From positions 1 to 64,000 of the forward strand of contig NZ_UNRG01000009.1 of assembly GCF_900537115.1 (NCBI RefSeq): a DNA stretch of 64,000 bases, given 5' to 3'. The position numbers and the translations under genes were made by a program. Below the pieces are notes generated by a model. The model was not told the origin of the DNA. It was given only the letters and a program-made list of their open reading frames with translations, and ran no database searches. The stretch's first letter is position 1. Each line of letters starts with the position of its first letter. Origin of the DNA: Arthrobacter sp. Alg241-R88 (lineage in GTDB: Bacteria > Actinomycetota > Actinomycetes > Actinomycetales > Micrococcaceae). Positions 23,792 to 32,184 of the stretch are shown here, piece by piece.

Positions 23792-24739
23792 ATGTCCGCA
23801 CAGAATGTCCTCACCACCCCACCGCTGGAACCAAGCCAGGAATTTCCGGGCGGCGCCGGGGATTCACGCCCCTCCGCCTCGCGGACCGGCGGCAGCCGGT
23901 CCACTAAGGACACGCTTCGCGTGGGAAACGTCCTCACCACCTTGATCCTCAGCGTCGGTGCCATCGTGATGATCGCTCCGCTCGCCTGGACTTTCTCCAC
24001 TTCGCTCAAGACTAAGGACGGCGTCTTTGAGCTTCCGCCGCAGTGGATCCCGGATCCGTTCGTGTGGGAAAACTACGCCCGCATCTGGACTGCCGGCCCG
24101 CTCCTTACCGGCATCCAGAACAGCCTGATCGTGGCATGCTCGGTGACCATCGTGGGCTCGCTGACCTCCGCGCTCGCGGCCTTTGCCTTCGCCAAGATGC
24201 GGATGCCGTTCAAGAACGTCCTGTTCCTGGGACTCCTGTCCGGGCTGATGATCCCGTTCCCCACCCTGATGATTCCGCAGTTCACCATCTTCGCCAGCAT
24301 CGGCTGGGTGGATACGCTGCTGCCGCTGATCGTGCCGGGACTCTTCGGCAACATCATCATGATCTTCTTCCTGCGCCAGTTCCTGAACAGCATTCCGGAC
24401 TCCATCGTCGAAGCGGCACGGATCGATGGCGCCTCCTACCTGCAGATCTTCCGGACCCTCATCCTGCCGGCCATCCGCCCGGCCCTCGCTGCCCAGTTCA
24501 TCCTCTGGTTCATGGCGATGTGGAACGACTACCTTGCCCCGATCATCTACTTGAACTCGCCGGGTACGCAGACGCTGCAGCTGGTCATTGCCAACTTCAA
24601 CGCCCAGTACGCCATTCAGACGGACTACCCGCTGATCATGGCGGCATCCTTCGTGGCGCTCCTGCCGGTACTGATCGTCTTCGTGGTGTTCCAGCGCCAG
24701 ATCATCGAATCCATCGCGCTCTCCGGCTCCAAGGGCTGA
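23792..24739 (+). CDS. ABC transporter permease (MalG/AraQ-like)
   Basis: 315 residues from ATG 23792; the open frame extends upstream into the previous gene but the N-terminus MSAQNVLTTPP fits the family and the intergenic position. Six membrane segments follow a 45-residue cytoplasmic lead. The EAA loop is VEAARIDGASYLQIFRTLILP. It is the MalG-like partner of the preceding permease. No ATPase gene is in the operon, so a shared MsiK-type ATPase encoded elsewhere is expected. Confidence 0.9.
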   Translation: MSAQNVLTTPPLEPSQEFPGGAGDSRPSASRTGGSRSTKDTLRVGNVLTTLILSVGAIVMIAPLAWTFSTSLKTKDGVFELPPQWIPDPFVWENYARIWTAGPLLTGIQNSLIVACSVTIVGSLTSALAAFAFAKMRMPFKNVLFLGLLSGLMIPFPTLMIPQFTIFASIGWVDTLLPLIVPGLFGNIIMIFFLRQFLNSIPDSIVEAARIDGASYLQIFRTLILPAIRPALAAQFILWFMAMWNDYLAPIIYLNSPGTQTLQLVIANFNAQYAIQTDYPLIMAASFVALLPVLIVFVVFQRQIIESIALSGSKG

Positions 24740-24742
24740 ACC

Positions 24743-26095
24743 GTGGCTATTGATCTTGACGTTTCCCGCGAGCTGCTTCCGCTCGCTGCAGGGGCCCGCC
24801 AGGAGCCTTCCTCCTGGGGCGCCCGCCACGCCCACGATCCCACCGTGGTGCGGGACGATGACGGCACCTACTACATGTTTTCCACTGACGCCGTCGCCAA
24901 CTCGGAAGATATACCGGCAGGCGTACATATCAGGACCTCCGCTGACCTGGTGGAGTGGACGTACATCGGAACAGCGTTCGACGGCGTCCCGGAAGCGGCT
25001 GCGCAATGGTCCGGGGCAGTGGGGTTGTGGGCGCCGGACGTGGTCCGCTGGCCGAACGGCGAATGGCATATGTACTACTCGGCGTCGACCTTCGGCTCCA
25101 ACACCTCAGCCATCGGGCTTGCCGTTGCACCTTCACCGGCCGGCCCGTGGGAGGACCGCGGGCTGGTGGTGGCCACGAGGAAAGGCGAACATTCCCAAAA
25201 CGCCATAGATGCGGCAGTGACTTTTGATGCCGATGATTTCCCCTGGCTGACCTACGGGTCCTTCTTCTCCGGCATCTACATCCTCCCGCTGGACCGGAAC
25301 TCCGGGCTGCCGCTGGTGGAGGGTGATCTTGGATCCGTCATCGCCCGCCGGGCGAAGTCCGTGGAAGGGGCAGTGGAAGGCGCCTTTGTGCTGTACCGGC
25401 CCGAGGAGGACCGCTACGTCCTCTTTTGCTCCTACGATTCGCTCTTCAATACCTACAACATGCGTGTGGGCGTTGCGGACTCCATCACCGGTCCCTACCG
25501 CGACTTCCGTGGCACGGACATGACGGATGTGGGCGCCTCTCCCGAGGCTGTGGGAACCAAGGTGTTGGGCGGCTACCAGTTCGACGGCGGCACCGGCTGG
25601 CTGGCCCCCGGCCACAATTCAATCCTTACCCAAGCATGTCCGGACGGCATGGAGTATTTCGCGGTCCACCACGTCCGCTTCGCCGCGGATCCGAGCCAAC
25701 ACGTGGTCCAGCTCCGGCGGGTCTTCTTCACCGCGTCCGGTTGGCCCCTCGTCTCACCACAGCCCTTCGCAGGCGTGCAGCGTGAAACGCTGCCCGCACC
25801 TGTTCCGGTGGCGGGAACCTGGCAGGTTCTCCGGTTCGCTCCTGAGTCCGCAGACCTTGTCAGGGCTGTGGCCATGGAACTCGAAAGCACCACTGGCCAC
25901 TGCGCTGTTTCCGCCGGTGCGCCGGCCCACATCCGGCTCCGGACCGTCGCCCCCATTGGCGGGCAGGACGCCGTCGAACTTGATGCTGTAGTTTTCGGTT
26001 CCTGGGACTGGACCAGGGGCCGGACTGCCCTGTCCTTCAGCGGCATTGACCAGCACGGTGTGGCCTGGTCCGGAACCCAGGATGCACCGCGATGA
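24743..26095 (+). CDS. Intracellular GH43 arabinanase/arabinosidase with C-terminal beta domain
   Basis: 450 residues, no signal peptide. The five-bladed GH43 fold has the base Asp in HAHDPTVVRD (about 32), LWAPDVVRWPNGEWHMYYSAS, the modulator Asp in NAIDAAVTF, and EGAFVLYR for the acid Glu. From about 340 a lipocalin-like domain resembles the C-terminal domain of Bacillus AbnB-type endo-arabinanases. It starts at GTG three bases behind the permease stop. It probably trims imported arabino-oligosaccharides. Confidence 0.83.
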   Translation: MAIDLDVSRELLPLAAGARQEPSSWGARHAHDPTVVRDDDGTYYMFSTDAVANSEDIPAGVHIRTSADLVEWTYIGTAFDGVPEAAAQWSGAVGLWAPDVVRWPNGEWHMYYSASTFGSNTSAIGLAVAPSPAGPWEDRGLVVATRKGEHSQNAIDAAVTFDADDFPWLTYGSFFSGIYILPLDRNSGLPLVEGDLGSVIARRAKSVEGAVEGAFVLYRPEEDRYVLFCSYDSLFNTYNMRVGVADSITGPYRDFRGTDMTDVGASPEAVGTKVLGGYQFDGGTGWLAPGHNSILTQACPDGMEYFAVHHVRFAADPSQHVVQLRRVFFTASGWPLVSPQPFAGVQRETLPAPVPVAGTWQVLRFAPESADLVRAVAMELESTTGHCAVSAGAPAHIRLRTVAPIGGQDAVELDAVVFGSWDWTRGRTALSFSGIDQHGVAWSGTQDAPR

Positions 26096-26772
26096 ATGAT
26101 GCTCCCCTGGGGTGGGCCGGGCGTCTGATGGACTGGCTCCGCTTCGCAACCCGGCTGGTCCTGGTCAACGTGCTGTTTGTGGGCGGAGTCCTGGCCGGTC
26201 TGGTGGTCCTGGGGGTCTTCCCCGCGGCCGTCGCCGCCACCTCGGTCCTTGGCGGGCTGCGCGGCGGAGCGGCCGGGGACACGCTGGTCCGGGACTTCAT
26301 CACGGCATACCGTTTCCAGTTCCGGCACGCCAACCGGGTGGGAAGCGTCTTTTGGATAGCCGGCGTGGTACTCCTCCTTGACTTCCTGGCGCTGCTGGGA
26401 CGGGCCGGGACCGTGATACCACCGGCCGCACACGCTGTCCTCCTGGCGCTTTCAACGGTTGCCGCCCTGGGGACGGTGGCTGCCGCGGCAACCGCTGTCG
26501 CCCTGTGCAGCCGCTACCGGGACAAGGTGGCAAGGACGTGGCGGACCGCCTTTCTGCTGCCGCTGGTGTCGCCGGTGATGAGCCTGTCCCTGCTGGTCAC
26601 CCTGGCGGCCGCCGCCGTCGTTTTTTCCGGAACGACGGTGCTGGTGCCCCTTGTGGGCGCGTCGGTTCCCCTGCTGCTCTCCGGCTGGCTGGTGGGACGG
26701 CGGCTGGCTGCGCTTGAAACCGCAGATCCGGCGTCCAACCATCCAGTCGCTTCCCCCAGCCCAACTAGGTAG
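26092..26772 (+). CDS. DUF624 (YesL-like) membrane protein
   Basis: 226 residues with five to six hydrophobic segments. The start WAGRLMDWLRFATRLVLVNVLFV and the loop GVFPAAVAATSVL followed by DTLVRDFITAYRFQFR are typical of DUF624/YesL, a family commonly encoded in oligosaccharide ABC operons. Its ATG overlaps the GH43 stop (ATGA). Role is unknown; association with the importer is established by context across genomes. The last codons and stop lie inside the inverted repeat starting at 26763. Confidence 0.85.
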   Translation: MNDAPLGWAGRLMDWLRFATRLVLVNVLFVGGVLAGLVVLGVFPAAVAATSVLGGLRGGAAGDTLVRDFITAYRFQFRHANRVGSVFWIAGVVLLLDFLALLGRAGTVIPPAAHAVLLALSTVAALGTVAAAATAVALCSRYRDKVARTWRTAFLLPLVSPVMSLSLLVTLAAAAVVFSGTTVLVPLVGASVPLLLSGWLVGRRLAALETADPASNHPVASPSPTR

Positions 26773-26822
26773 CGCTAACTGCCGTTTTGGCACCCCATAA
26801 CGACACTTAGCGCTACCTAGTT
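26763..26822. repeat. 16-bp perfect inverted repeat, REP/MITE-like
   Basis: AACTAGGTAGCGCTAA (26763-26778) is exactly inverted at 26807-26822, with a 28-base AT-balanced centre. Each arm contains the 8-bp palindrome TAGCGCTA. The left arm supplies the stop codon of the DUF624 gene and the right arm ends six bases before operator O3. It could terminate the importer operon, but the lack of a T-run and the self-palindromic arms resemble an extragenic palindromic repeat. Confidence 0.6.
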
Positions 26823-26827
26823 AGCAT

Positions 26828-26841
26828 CTACAACGTTATAA
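26828..26841. promoter_or_regulatory. LacI-family operator O3 (GH51 gene)
   Basis: CTACAACGTTATAA, centred on CAACGTTA, matches the O1/O2 dyad at 11 of 14 positions. It lies 17 bp upstream of the GH51 start codon, so this gene has its own repressed promoter. Confidence 0.75.
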
Positions 26842-26857
26842 AGAAAAGGAAAACCCC

Positions 26858-28408
26858 GTGACCATCACCTCTCCTGCCGCAGAAGACACCACCCTGGCCG
26901 TTGTGGCGCCCACCGTCGTCACTATCGACAGGGCCGCTGTTGTGGCACCTGTCAGCCGCCGCATCTTCGGTTCCTTTGTGGAGCACCTTGGCCGCTGCGT
27001 TTACAACGGCATTTACGAGCCCGACCATCCCACCGCCAACGAGGACGGCTTCCGGCTGGACGTCATCGAACTGGTCAAGGAGCTGGGGTCGAGCACCATC
27101 CGCTACCCGGGCGGCAATTTCGTCTCCGGCTACCGCTGGGAGGACGGCGTTGGCCCGCGCGACCAGCGGCCGGTCCGGCGTGACCTCGCCTGGCACTCGC
27201 TCGAGTCCAACCAGGTGGGCCTGGATGAGTTCGCACGCTGGTGCAAGCTCACCGGCTCGGAGCTGATGATGGCCGTGAACCTTGGAACCCGCGGCATCGA
27301 AGCCGCCCTCGACCTGCTGGAATACACCAACCACCCCTCGGGGACCGCACTCAGCGAGCAGCGCATCGCCAACGGCGCCAAGGATCCCTACAACATCACC
27401 ATGTGGTGCCTGGGCAACGAGATGGACGGCCCCTGGCAGATCGGCCACATGTCCGCCGAGGATTACGGAAAGCTCGCGGCCCGCACCGCCTCCGCCATGA
27501 AGACTGCGGACAAGAACCTCGAACTCGTAGTCTGTGGCTCCTCCGGATCCTCCATGCCCACATTCGGCGAGTGGGAGCGGGTAGTCCTGGAGCACAGTTA
27601 CAACTACGTGGACTACATCTCCTGCCACGCGTACTACCAGGAGCGCAACGGCGACCTCGGCTCCTACCTGGCGTCCTCGCTGGACATGCAGTATTTCATC
27701 GAGACGGTGGTGGCCACCGCCGACCACGTCAAGCACAAGCTCAAGAGCAAGAAGACCATCCAGCTCTCCTTCGACGAGTGGAACATCTGGTACCTGGACG
27801 AGCACCAGGCTTCCGATGAGGTCAACGAGGAATGGACGCACGCACCGCGCCAGCTTGAGGACACCTACTCCGTGGCCGACGCCGTGGTGTTCGGCAACCT
27901 GCTGATGACGCTCCTGAAGAACCACGACCGCGTTGCCGCCGCATCCCTCGCCCAACTGGTCAACGTGATCGCGCCCATCATGACCGAACCGGGCGGTGAC
28001 ACCTGGCGGCAGACCACCTTCTTCCCGTTCTCCGTCACGTCCCGCCTCGCGAAAGGCGAAGTGCTCCGCCCCAGGATCGAGGCCGGAACCTACACGACGG
28101 CGGTGTACGGCGAGGCCCCGCTGGTGGACTCAGTGGCAACCACCGACGCCGCTACCGGAGAATCGGCCGTCTTCCTGGTCAACCGCAGCCAGACCGAGGC
28201 CATCGACGTGACCATCAACGTCTCCGAACTCAACGCGAAGACGGTCACCGAGGCCGTGACCCTGCACGATGAGGACGTTTACGCCAAGAACACCCTTCAG
28301 GACCAGAACCGCGTGGGCCTGAAGCAGCTCGGCGGCGCCATCCTGGACGAGGGCACGCTCACCGTGACGCTTCCGCCCGTGTCCTGGTCCGCCGTCGCGC
28401 TTGGCTGA
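26858..28408 (+). CDS. Alpha-L-arabinofuranosidase, GH51
   Basis: 516 residues. The (beta/alpha)8 barrel has RYPGGNFVSGYRWEDGVGP (about 82-100), MWCLGNEMDGPWQ with acid/base Glu188, and LSFDEWNIWY with nucleophile Glu307. The C-terminal beta-sandwich domain follows. No signal peptide is present, so it removes terminal arabinofuranose from imported oligosaccharides in the cytoplasm. GTG start after AAAGGAAAA. It begins a short operon with the lipoprotein GH43 gene, under operator O3. Confidence 0.93.
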   Translation: MTITSPAAEDTTLAVVAPTVVTIDRAAVVAPVSRRIFGSFVEHLGRCVYNGIYEPDHPTANEDGFRLDVIELVKELGSSTIRYPGGNFVSGYRWEDGVGPRDQRPVRRDLAWHSLESNQVGLDEFARWCKLTGSELMMAVNLGTRGIEAALDLLEYTNHPSGTALSEQRIANGAKDPYNITMWCLGNEMDGPWQIGHMSAEDYGKLAARTASAMKTADKNLELVVCGSSGSSMPTFGEWERVVLEHSYNYVDYISCHAYYQERNGDLGSYLASSLDMQYFIETVVATADHVKHKLKSKKTIQLSFDEWNIWYLDEHQASDEVNEEWTHAPRQLEDTYSVADAVVFGNLLMTLLKNHDRVAAASLAQLVNVIAPIMTEPGGDTWRQTTFFPFSVTSRLAKGEVLRPRIEAGTYTTAVYGEAPLVDSVATTDAATGESAVFLVNRSQTEAIDVTINVSELNAKTVTEAVTLHDEDVYAKNTLQDQNRVGLKQLGGAILDEGTLTVTLPPVSWSAVALG

Positions 28409-29453
28409 CGTGGCCCAGCCACAAAGGTCCGCTGCCAGCCGCCCTGCTGCTCAATGGACAGCGGCGCGGCTGGCGGCGGTGCTGGCCGCCGTCGTCCTGG
28501 TCCTGACTGGATGCGGTGCTGCGGCGCCAGCGCCCGAGGCAGGCGCTGCCGCCGAACTCAGCGGCGACTTCTTCACCCACGATCCCGCGCTGGTCAAGGG
28601 GGAGGACGGCGAACCCTGGTTCATCTACTCCACCGGGAACGGGCAGGTGGCGGACGGCAATATCCAGGTGCGGCGCTCAGACGACGGCGTGAAGTGGGAG
28701 TACGCCGGCGAGGTGTGGCCGGAGAAACCCGCCTGGCTCAAGGAAGCGGTGCCTGGCGTGGACAACCTCTGGGCACCGGAACTGTACGAGCACGACGGGA
28801 CCTGGTACCTGTACTACTCGGCGTCGACGTTCGGGAAGAACCTCTCGGTGATCGCACTGGCCACGAACACCACACTTGACCCTGCCGACCCGGCCTACGA
28901 GTGGGTGGACAAGGGGCAGGTGATCTCCTCCAAGGGGGAAAGGTTCAACGCCATCGACCCCGGCATCGCCGAGGATAAAAACGGCATGCCCTGGATGTCC
29001 TTTGGCTCCTTCTGGACCGGACTGCAGCTAGTGAAGCTCGAATGGCCGACCGGCCTGCGCGCCGGGACGGAAGAGCCACTAACCATCGCAGACCGGCAAG
29101 CGCCGCCCAACGCGATCGAGGCGCCGTACATCCTCCCGCACGACGGCAAGTTCTACCTGTTCTTCTCCCGCGACTTCTGCTGCCAGGGGCTCGAGAGCAC
29201 GTACAACATCGCCGTGGGGAGGTCGGACAGCATCACCGGTCCGTACCTGGATGCCGAGGGCAAGGAACTGCTCGACGGCGGCGGCACGCCCCTCCTGGCC
29301 TCCGACGGCGGGCGTGTGGGGCCGGGCGGGCAGTCCGTTTCCAGCAATACGCTGGCGTTCCACTACTACGCGGAAGAGCTCGACGGCGCCTTCCGCCTGG
29401 GGCTTGCCGGGCTGGAGTGGGAGGACGGTTGGCCTAAGGCCCGGTGGGAGTAG
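28401..29453 (+). CDS. Lipoprotein GH43 arabinanase
   Basis: 350 residues from TTG 28401, or 347 from GTG 28410; both are in frame and neither has a clear ribosome site, and the first overlaps the GH51 stop. A lipoprotein signal (AARLAAVLAAVVLVLTGC, Cys about 38) is followed by a GH43 fold: FFTHDPAL (base Asp), FNAIDPGIAEDKNG and IEAPYILP. It is close to the arabinanase at 19757 (shared NTTLDP, YEWVD, DFCCQG/DSCCRG segments) but lacks the Ig-like tail. Anchored outside the membrane, it probably shortens arabinan near the importer. Confidence 0.85.
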   Translation: MADVAQPQRSAASRPAAQWTAARLAAVLAAVVLVLTGCGAAAPAPEAGAAAELSGDFFTHDPALVKGEDGEPWFIYSTGNGQVADGNIQVRRSDDGVKWEYAGEVWPEKPAWLKEAVPGVDNLWAPELYEHDGTWYLYYSASTFGKNLSVIALATNTTLDPADPAYEWVDKGQVISSKGERFNAIDPGIAEDKNGMPWMSFGSFWTGLQLVKLEWPTGLRAGTEEPLTIADRQAPPNAIEAPYILPHDGKFYLFFSRDFCCQGLESTYNIAVGRSDSITGPYLDAEGKELLDGGGTPLLASDGGRVGPGGQSVSSNTLAFHYYAEELDGAFRLGLAGLEWEDGWPKARWE

Positions 29454-29456
29454 GGC

Positions 29457-30482
29457 CTACGCGGCGCCGGCCGCGCTGCCCATGGTCGATTCCCTGGCCA
29501 CCACCCGGAACGCCGTCTCGACTTCCCGGGGCGGTGTTCCGGCAGGGTCCTTGATCCGCTCGAGCAGCATACGGATGGCGGTCTCCGCGATCTCCGTGCG
29601 GCCGGGATCAACAGTGCTCAGGGTGGGAAGCGTGTAGCGGGTTTCGTCGAGGTCATCGAAGCCAATCACGGCGACGTCGTCCGGGACCCGGTAACCTGCT
29701 TCCTGCAGGACGCGCACCGCGCCCTGGGCAAGGGTGTCATTCAGGCCGAATACGGCGTCGAAGGACACTCCGCGGTCCAGGAGGTCGTGCATGGCTGCGG
29801 CACCGTTGGACCGGTGCCAGTCCACCACATAGGCGACGATCCCGTCGTCGTACGGGATGCCCCGGGCCTCAAGCGCCTCCCGGTACCCCCGCAGGCGAAG
29901 CCCCGCGGAGCCGATGACTTCGCCCTCATGGGCGCCGACGACCGCAATGCGTTTCCGGCCGAGGTCCAGCAGGTGCTCGGTAGCGGCGCGCGCGGCCGGA
30001 ACATTCTGCATGGTGACGTGGTCTGAAGAACTATCGAAGATGCGCTCGCCGAGGAGGACAATCGGCACGTCAGCCTTGATCAGGTCCGCATCTTCCTGGC
30101 CAAGTGCCAGCGGGCTGAAGATCAGGCCATCGGACATTTTGAGCCGGGGGCTGGCCATCACCTCCAGCTCGCGCTTGCGGTCCGCGCCGGTTTGTTCAAT
30201 GAGCACCACCAGCCCGCGCTTCGCCGCCGCTTCGATCACGGCGTCGGCCAGTTCCGCGAAATAGGGAAGGCGCAATTGCGGCAGCGCCAGGGTGATGGCC
30301 CCGGTGTGCCCGGAGCGCAGGCTCCGGGCGGTCAGGTTGGGCCGGTAGCCCAGCTCTGCGATCGCCTTTTCCACTTTGGCCCGGGTGGTGTCCCGGACAT
30401 GGGGGTGGTGGTTGATCACGTTGGAGACGGTCTTGAAGGACACGCCTGCCACGCGGGCCACGTCGTGAAGAGTCGCCGCCAT
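29457..30482 (-). CDS. LacI-family repressor of the arabinan regulon
   Basis: 341 residues from ATG 30482 (CAGGAGCAGGGGGCAGG precedes it); an open extension to 30590 runs through the operator and is rejected. The HTH is ATLHDVARVAGVSFKTVSNVINHHP, with the hinge helix RPNLTARSLRSG following (about residues 3-60). The periplasmic-binding-protein-like effector domain ends in EVETAFRVVARES. The operator O4 precedes the gene, so it regulates itself. Arabinose or an arabino-oligosaccharide is the likely inducer. Confidence 0.9.
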   Translation of the reverse strand: MAATLHDVARVAGVSFKTVSNVINHHPHVRDTTRAKVEKAIAELGYRPNLTARSLRSGHTGAITLALPQLRLPYFAELADAVIEAAAKRGLVVLIEQTGADRKRELEVMASPRLKMSDGLIFSPLALGQEDADLIKADVPIVLLGERIFDSSSDHVTMQNVPAARAATEHLLDLGRKRIAVVGAHEGEVIGSAGLRLRGYREALEARGIPYDDGIVAYVVDWHRSNGAAAMHDLLDRGVSFDAVFGLNDTLAQGAVRVLQEAGYRVPDDVAVIGFDDLDETRYTLPTLSTVDPGRTEIAETAIRMLLERIKDPAGTPPREVETAFRVVARESTMGSAAGAA

Positions 30483-30529
30483 CCCTGCCCCCTGCTCCTG
30501 CTGCGGCCCGCAGGCCAGTACCTGCGATT

Positions 30530-30542
30530 TTACAACGTTGAA
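30530..30542. promoter_or_regulatory. LacI-family operator O4 (autoregulation)
   Basis: TTACAACGTTGAA, sharing TTACAACGTTG with O2. It lies about 50 bp upstream of the LacI-family start codon at 30482. Confidence 0.8.
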
Positions 30543-30572
30543 TCGATATCTCGTGTGCAGGTTGCGCCAGGG

Positions 30573-30607
30573 GCGGGCCGCCCAGGACACAGAACTGGGC
30601 GGCCCGC
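30573..30607 (-). terminator. Hairpin terminator of rsgA
   Basis: A perfect 13-bp GC stem (GCGGGCCGCCCAG at 30573-30585 with 30595-30607) closes on a nine-base loop directly behind the rsgA stop codon. No T-run follows. Confidence 0.7.
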
Positions 30608-30611
30608 GTCC

Positions 30612-31784
30612 TCAACGGCGCTTCCGGCCTGACCGGTCCTTCCGCTCTGCTGTCTCCCGCTCGGCCCACCGCTGGGACTTCCCGGCCGACACCACCTTCT
30701 GGTGCCACTCCCGCTGGTAGGCGCGCTCCGCCGCGGCGTCGCTCCGGCGGGCCAGGGCGGCCAGCTCACGCTGCAGCTTCAGGTAGTTGTGCCAGCGGCG
30801 TTCCTCCAGCACGCCGCCGGCCATGGCTTCCTGCACGGCGCAGCCGGGCTCGCCCTGGTGGGCGCAGTCCGAAAACCTGCACCGGCCTGCCAGTTCCTCG
30901 ACATCGCCGAACATCTCGCCGATGCCGTCCTCGGCGTCGAACAATCCGAAGCCCCGCACACCGGGCGTGTCCATCAGGACCGTCCCGTTCCGAAGCGGCA
31001 CAAGTTCCCGCGACGTTGTGGTGTGTTTGCCCTTGAAGTCGCCGGCCCGCACCTCCCCGGTGTCCTGGACGTCGCGGCCCACCATCGCATTGATGAGTGT
31101 GGACTTTCCGGCGCCGGAGGGTCCCAGAAGGACGATGGTGCCGCCCGCCGGAATGTGTGCCAGCAGTTCGTCGATGCCGTCCCCGCTCTCCGCGGACGTG
31201 GTCACCACGTCCACGCCTGCGGCCTGCACCATGACTTTCCCGACGACGTCGTCCGCCACCTCGGCGAGGTCCGCCTTGGTGATGATCACCAGGGGAGTGG
31301 CGCCGGAGTCCCACGCCGCCACGAGGGTGCGCTCCAGCCGGTTGTGCGTCAGCGGCCGGTCCACCGGCACCACCACGCCCACCATGTCCATGTTCGCACC
31401 CAGGACCTGCGCCGCGGAGGAGTCCTCGAAGGCGCGCTTGCGGCTGAGCTCCGAGCGGCGGGGAAGGACGCCCAGGATCTGGCGCTCGCCGGCCCGGTTG
31501 GGTCCGATCCAGACCCAGTCTCCGGTGACTGCTGCTTCTCCGGTCAGCGGATAGGGCAGGTGCAGGAGGTCCCCGCCAGCTGCCACCAGTAACAGGTTGC
31601 GGTCCACGCGGACCACCCGTCCCGGCTCGGTTGCGTCCGGGAGGGCATGATTCTGGAAGTGCCGGGCAACGGCGGGCGTATATCCGTAGGGGACAGGGCC
31701 CTTGCTGGTTGAAGCCGAAGTGCCCGACGTGGTGTTGCTTGACATGCTGATGCTGTCCAGGGCGCTGCCTGCAGATGTTTTCAC
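30612..31784 (-). CDS. rsgA: Ribosome small-subunit-dependent GTPase A (RsgA/YjeQ)
   Basis: 390 residues. An OB-fold (about 55-115) precedes the circularly permuted GTPase: ITKADL (G4) comes before GPSGAGKSTLINAM (G1) and MDTPGVRGFGL (G3). The C-terminal zinc knuckle is CRFSDCAHQGEPGC. RsgA matures the 30S subunit and checks the decoding centre. The basic Arg/Lys-rich tail is long. GTG start behind GAGGT; an ATG 13 codons in is an alternative. An unusual structured leader and a 26-codon ORF lie upstream (31857-32042). Confidence 0.93.
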   Translation of the reverse strand: MKTSAGSALDSISMSSNTTSGTSASTSKGPVPYGYTPAVARHFQNHALPDATEPGRVVRVDRNLLLVAAGGDLLHLPYPLTGEAAVTGDWVWIGPNRAGERQILGVLPRRSELSRKRAFEDSSAAQVLGANMDMVGVVVPVDRPLTHNRLERTLVAAWDSGATPLVIITKADLAEVADDVVGKVMVQAAGVDVVTTSAESGDGIDELLAHIPAGGTIVLLGPSGAGKSTLINAMVGRDVQDTGEVRAGDFKGKHTTTSRELVPLRNGTVLMDTPGVRGFGLFDAEDGIGEMFGDVEELAGRCRFSDCAHQGEPGCAVQEAMAGGVLEERRWHNYLKLQRELAALARRSDAAAERAYQREWHQKVVSAGKSQRWAERETAERKDRSGRKRR

Positions 31785-31856
31785 TGTGATACCTCGGGGT
31801 ATTACCCCTGCGCACCGGCCGCTTTCGGCTTTGGTGTTAGGCGCTCCGCGGAGAAG

Positions 31857-31937
31857 TCAAGCGGCGCCGGTGCGGTACAGGGGAAGGGTCTGGATGATGG
31901 GTGCGGAGCGCATTGGGCGCACGGCTGTGACAGTCAT
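31857..31937 (-). CDS. 26-residue leader ORF upstream of rsgA
   Basis: An ATG frame of 26 codons (MTVTAVRPMRSAPIIQTL followed by PLYRTGAA) preceded by a strong ribosome site GGGAGGTG eight bases upstream. It ends 72 bp before rsgA. The ribosome site can be partly hidden in a hairpin (31949-31965). The good ribosome site argues for translation; the product has no recognisable family. Confidence 0.5.
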   Translation of the reverse strand: MTVTAVRPMRSAPIIQTLPLYRTGAA

Positions 31938-31948
31938 CGAAAACACCT

Positions 31949-32042
31949 CCCTTTCCCGAAAAGGGGACTGGTAACAAGTCCCCTGTTTGAGCCGAACGGC
32001 TTCAGCCCGGCGAGCACCTGGCGACGTGGTGCCGGCCCGGCT
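31949..32042 (-). ncRNA. Structured 5' leader of rsgA, possible attenuator or riboswitch
   Basis: Read on the minus strand: an imperfect stem across 32042-32004 containing GCACC/GGTGC; the short dyad AGCCGTTCGGCT (32001-31990); an 8-bp hairpin AGGGGACT/AGTCCCCT (31984-31962) ending in TTT; and an alternative hairpin CCCTTT/AAAGGG (31965-31949) that overlaps both the previous hairpin's arm and the leader-ORF ribosome site. The last two stems cannot form together. A TAGAGT hexamer with TGGTTC 17 bp upstream (about 32050-32080) could be the promoter. Confidence 0.45.
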
Positions 32043-32119
32043 TTACTCTAGCTGCCGGCAGCCGGATGAACCAGAGCTGTATTGCCGTCAGGGCCGGCCA
32101 GCCCGCGCCGTTCCAAGGT

Positions 32120-32176
32120 TTTCCCAGCCTCGCATTTCTACGATCCGAGGATCGTGAGGACTCTCAGGCTGGGAAA
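32120..32176 (+). promoter_or_regulatory. Long-range inverted repeat before the secreted-protein gene
   Basis: TTTCCCAGCCT (32120-32130) is exactly inverted at 32166-32176, directly beside the AAAGAGG ribosome site. Inside is a second dyad CGATCC-GA-GGATCG (32141-32154). In RNA this would form a two-level hairpin next to the ribosome site; in DNA it could be an operator. Confidence 0.5.
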
Positions 32177-32184
32177 GAGGCGCC

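Noticed and set aside
28410..29453. Choosing GTG 28410 as the only start of the lipoprotein GH43
   Set aside because: TTG 28401 is equally possible by overlap with GH51; neither has a ribosome site, so both are stated.
30483..30590. 36-codon extension of the LacI-family repressor
   Set aside because: It spans operator O4, and the ribosome site and HTH start fit ATG 30482.
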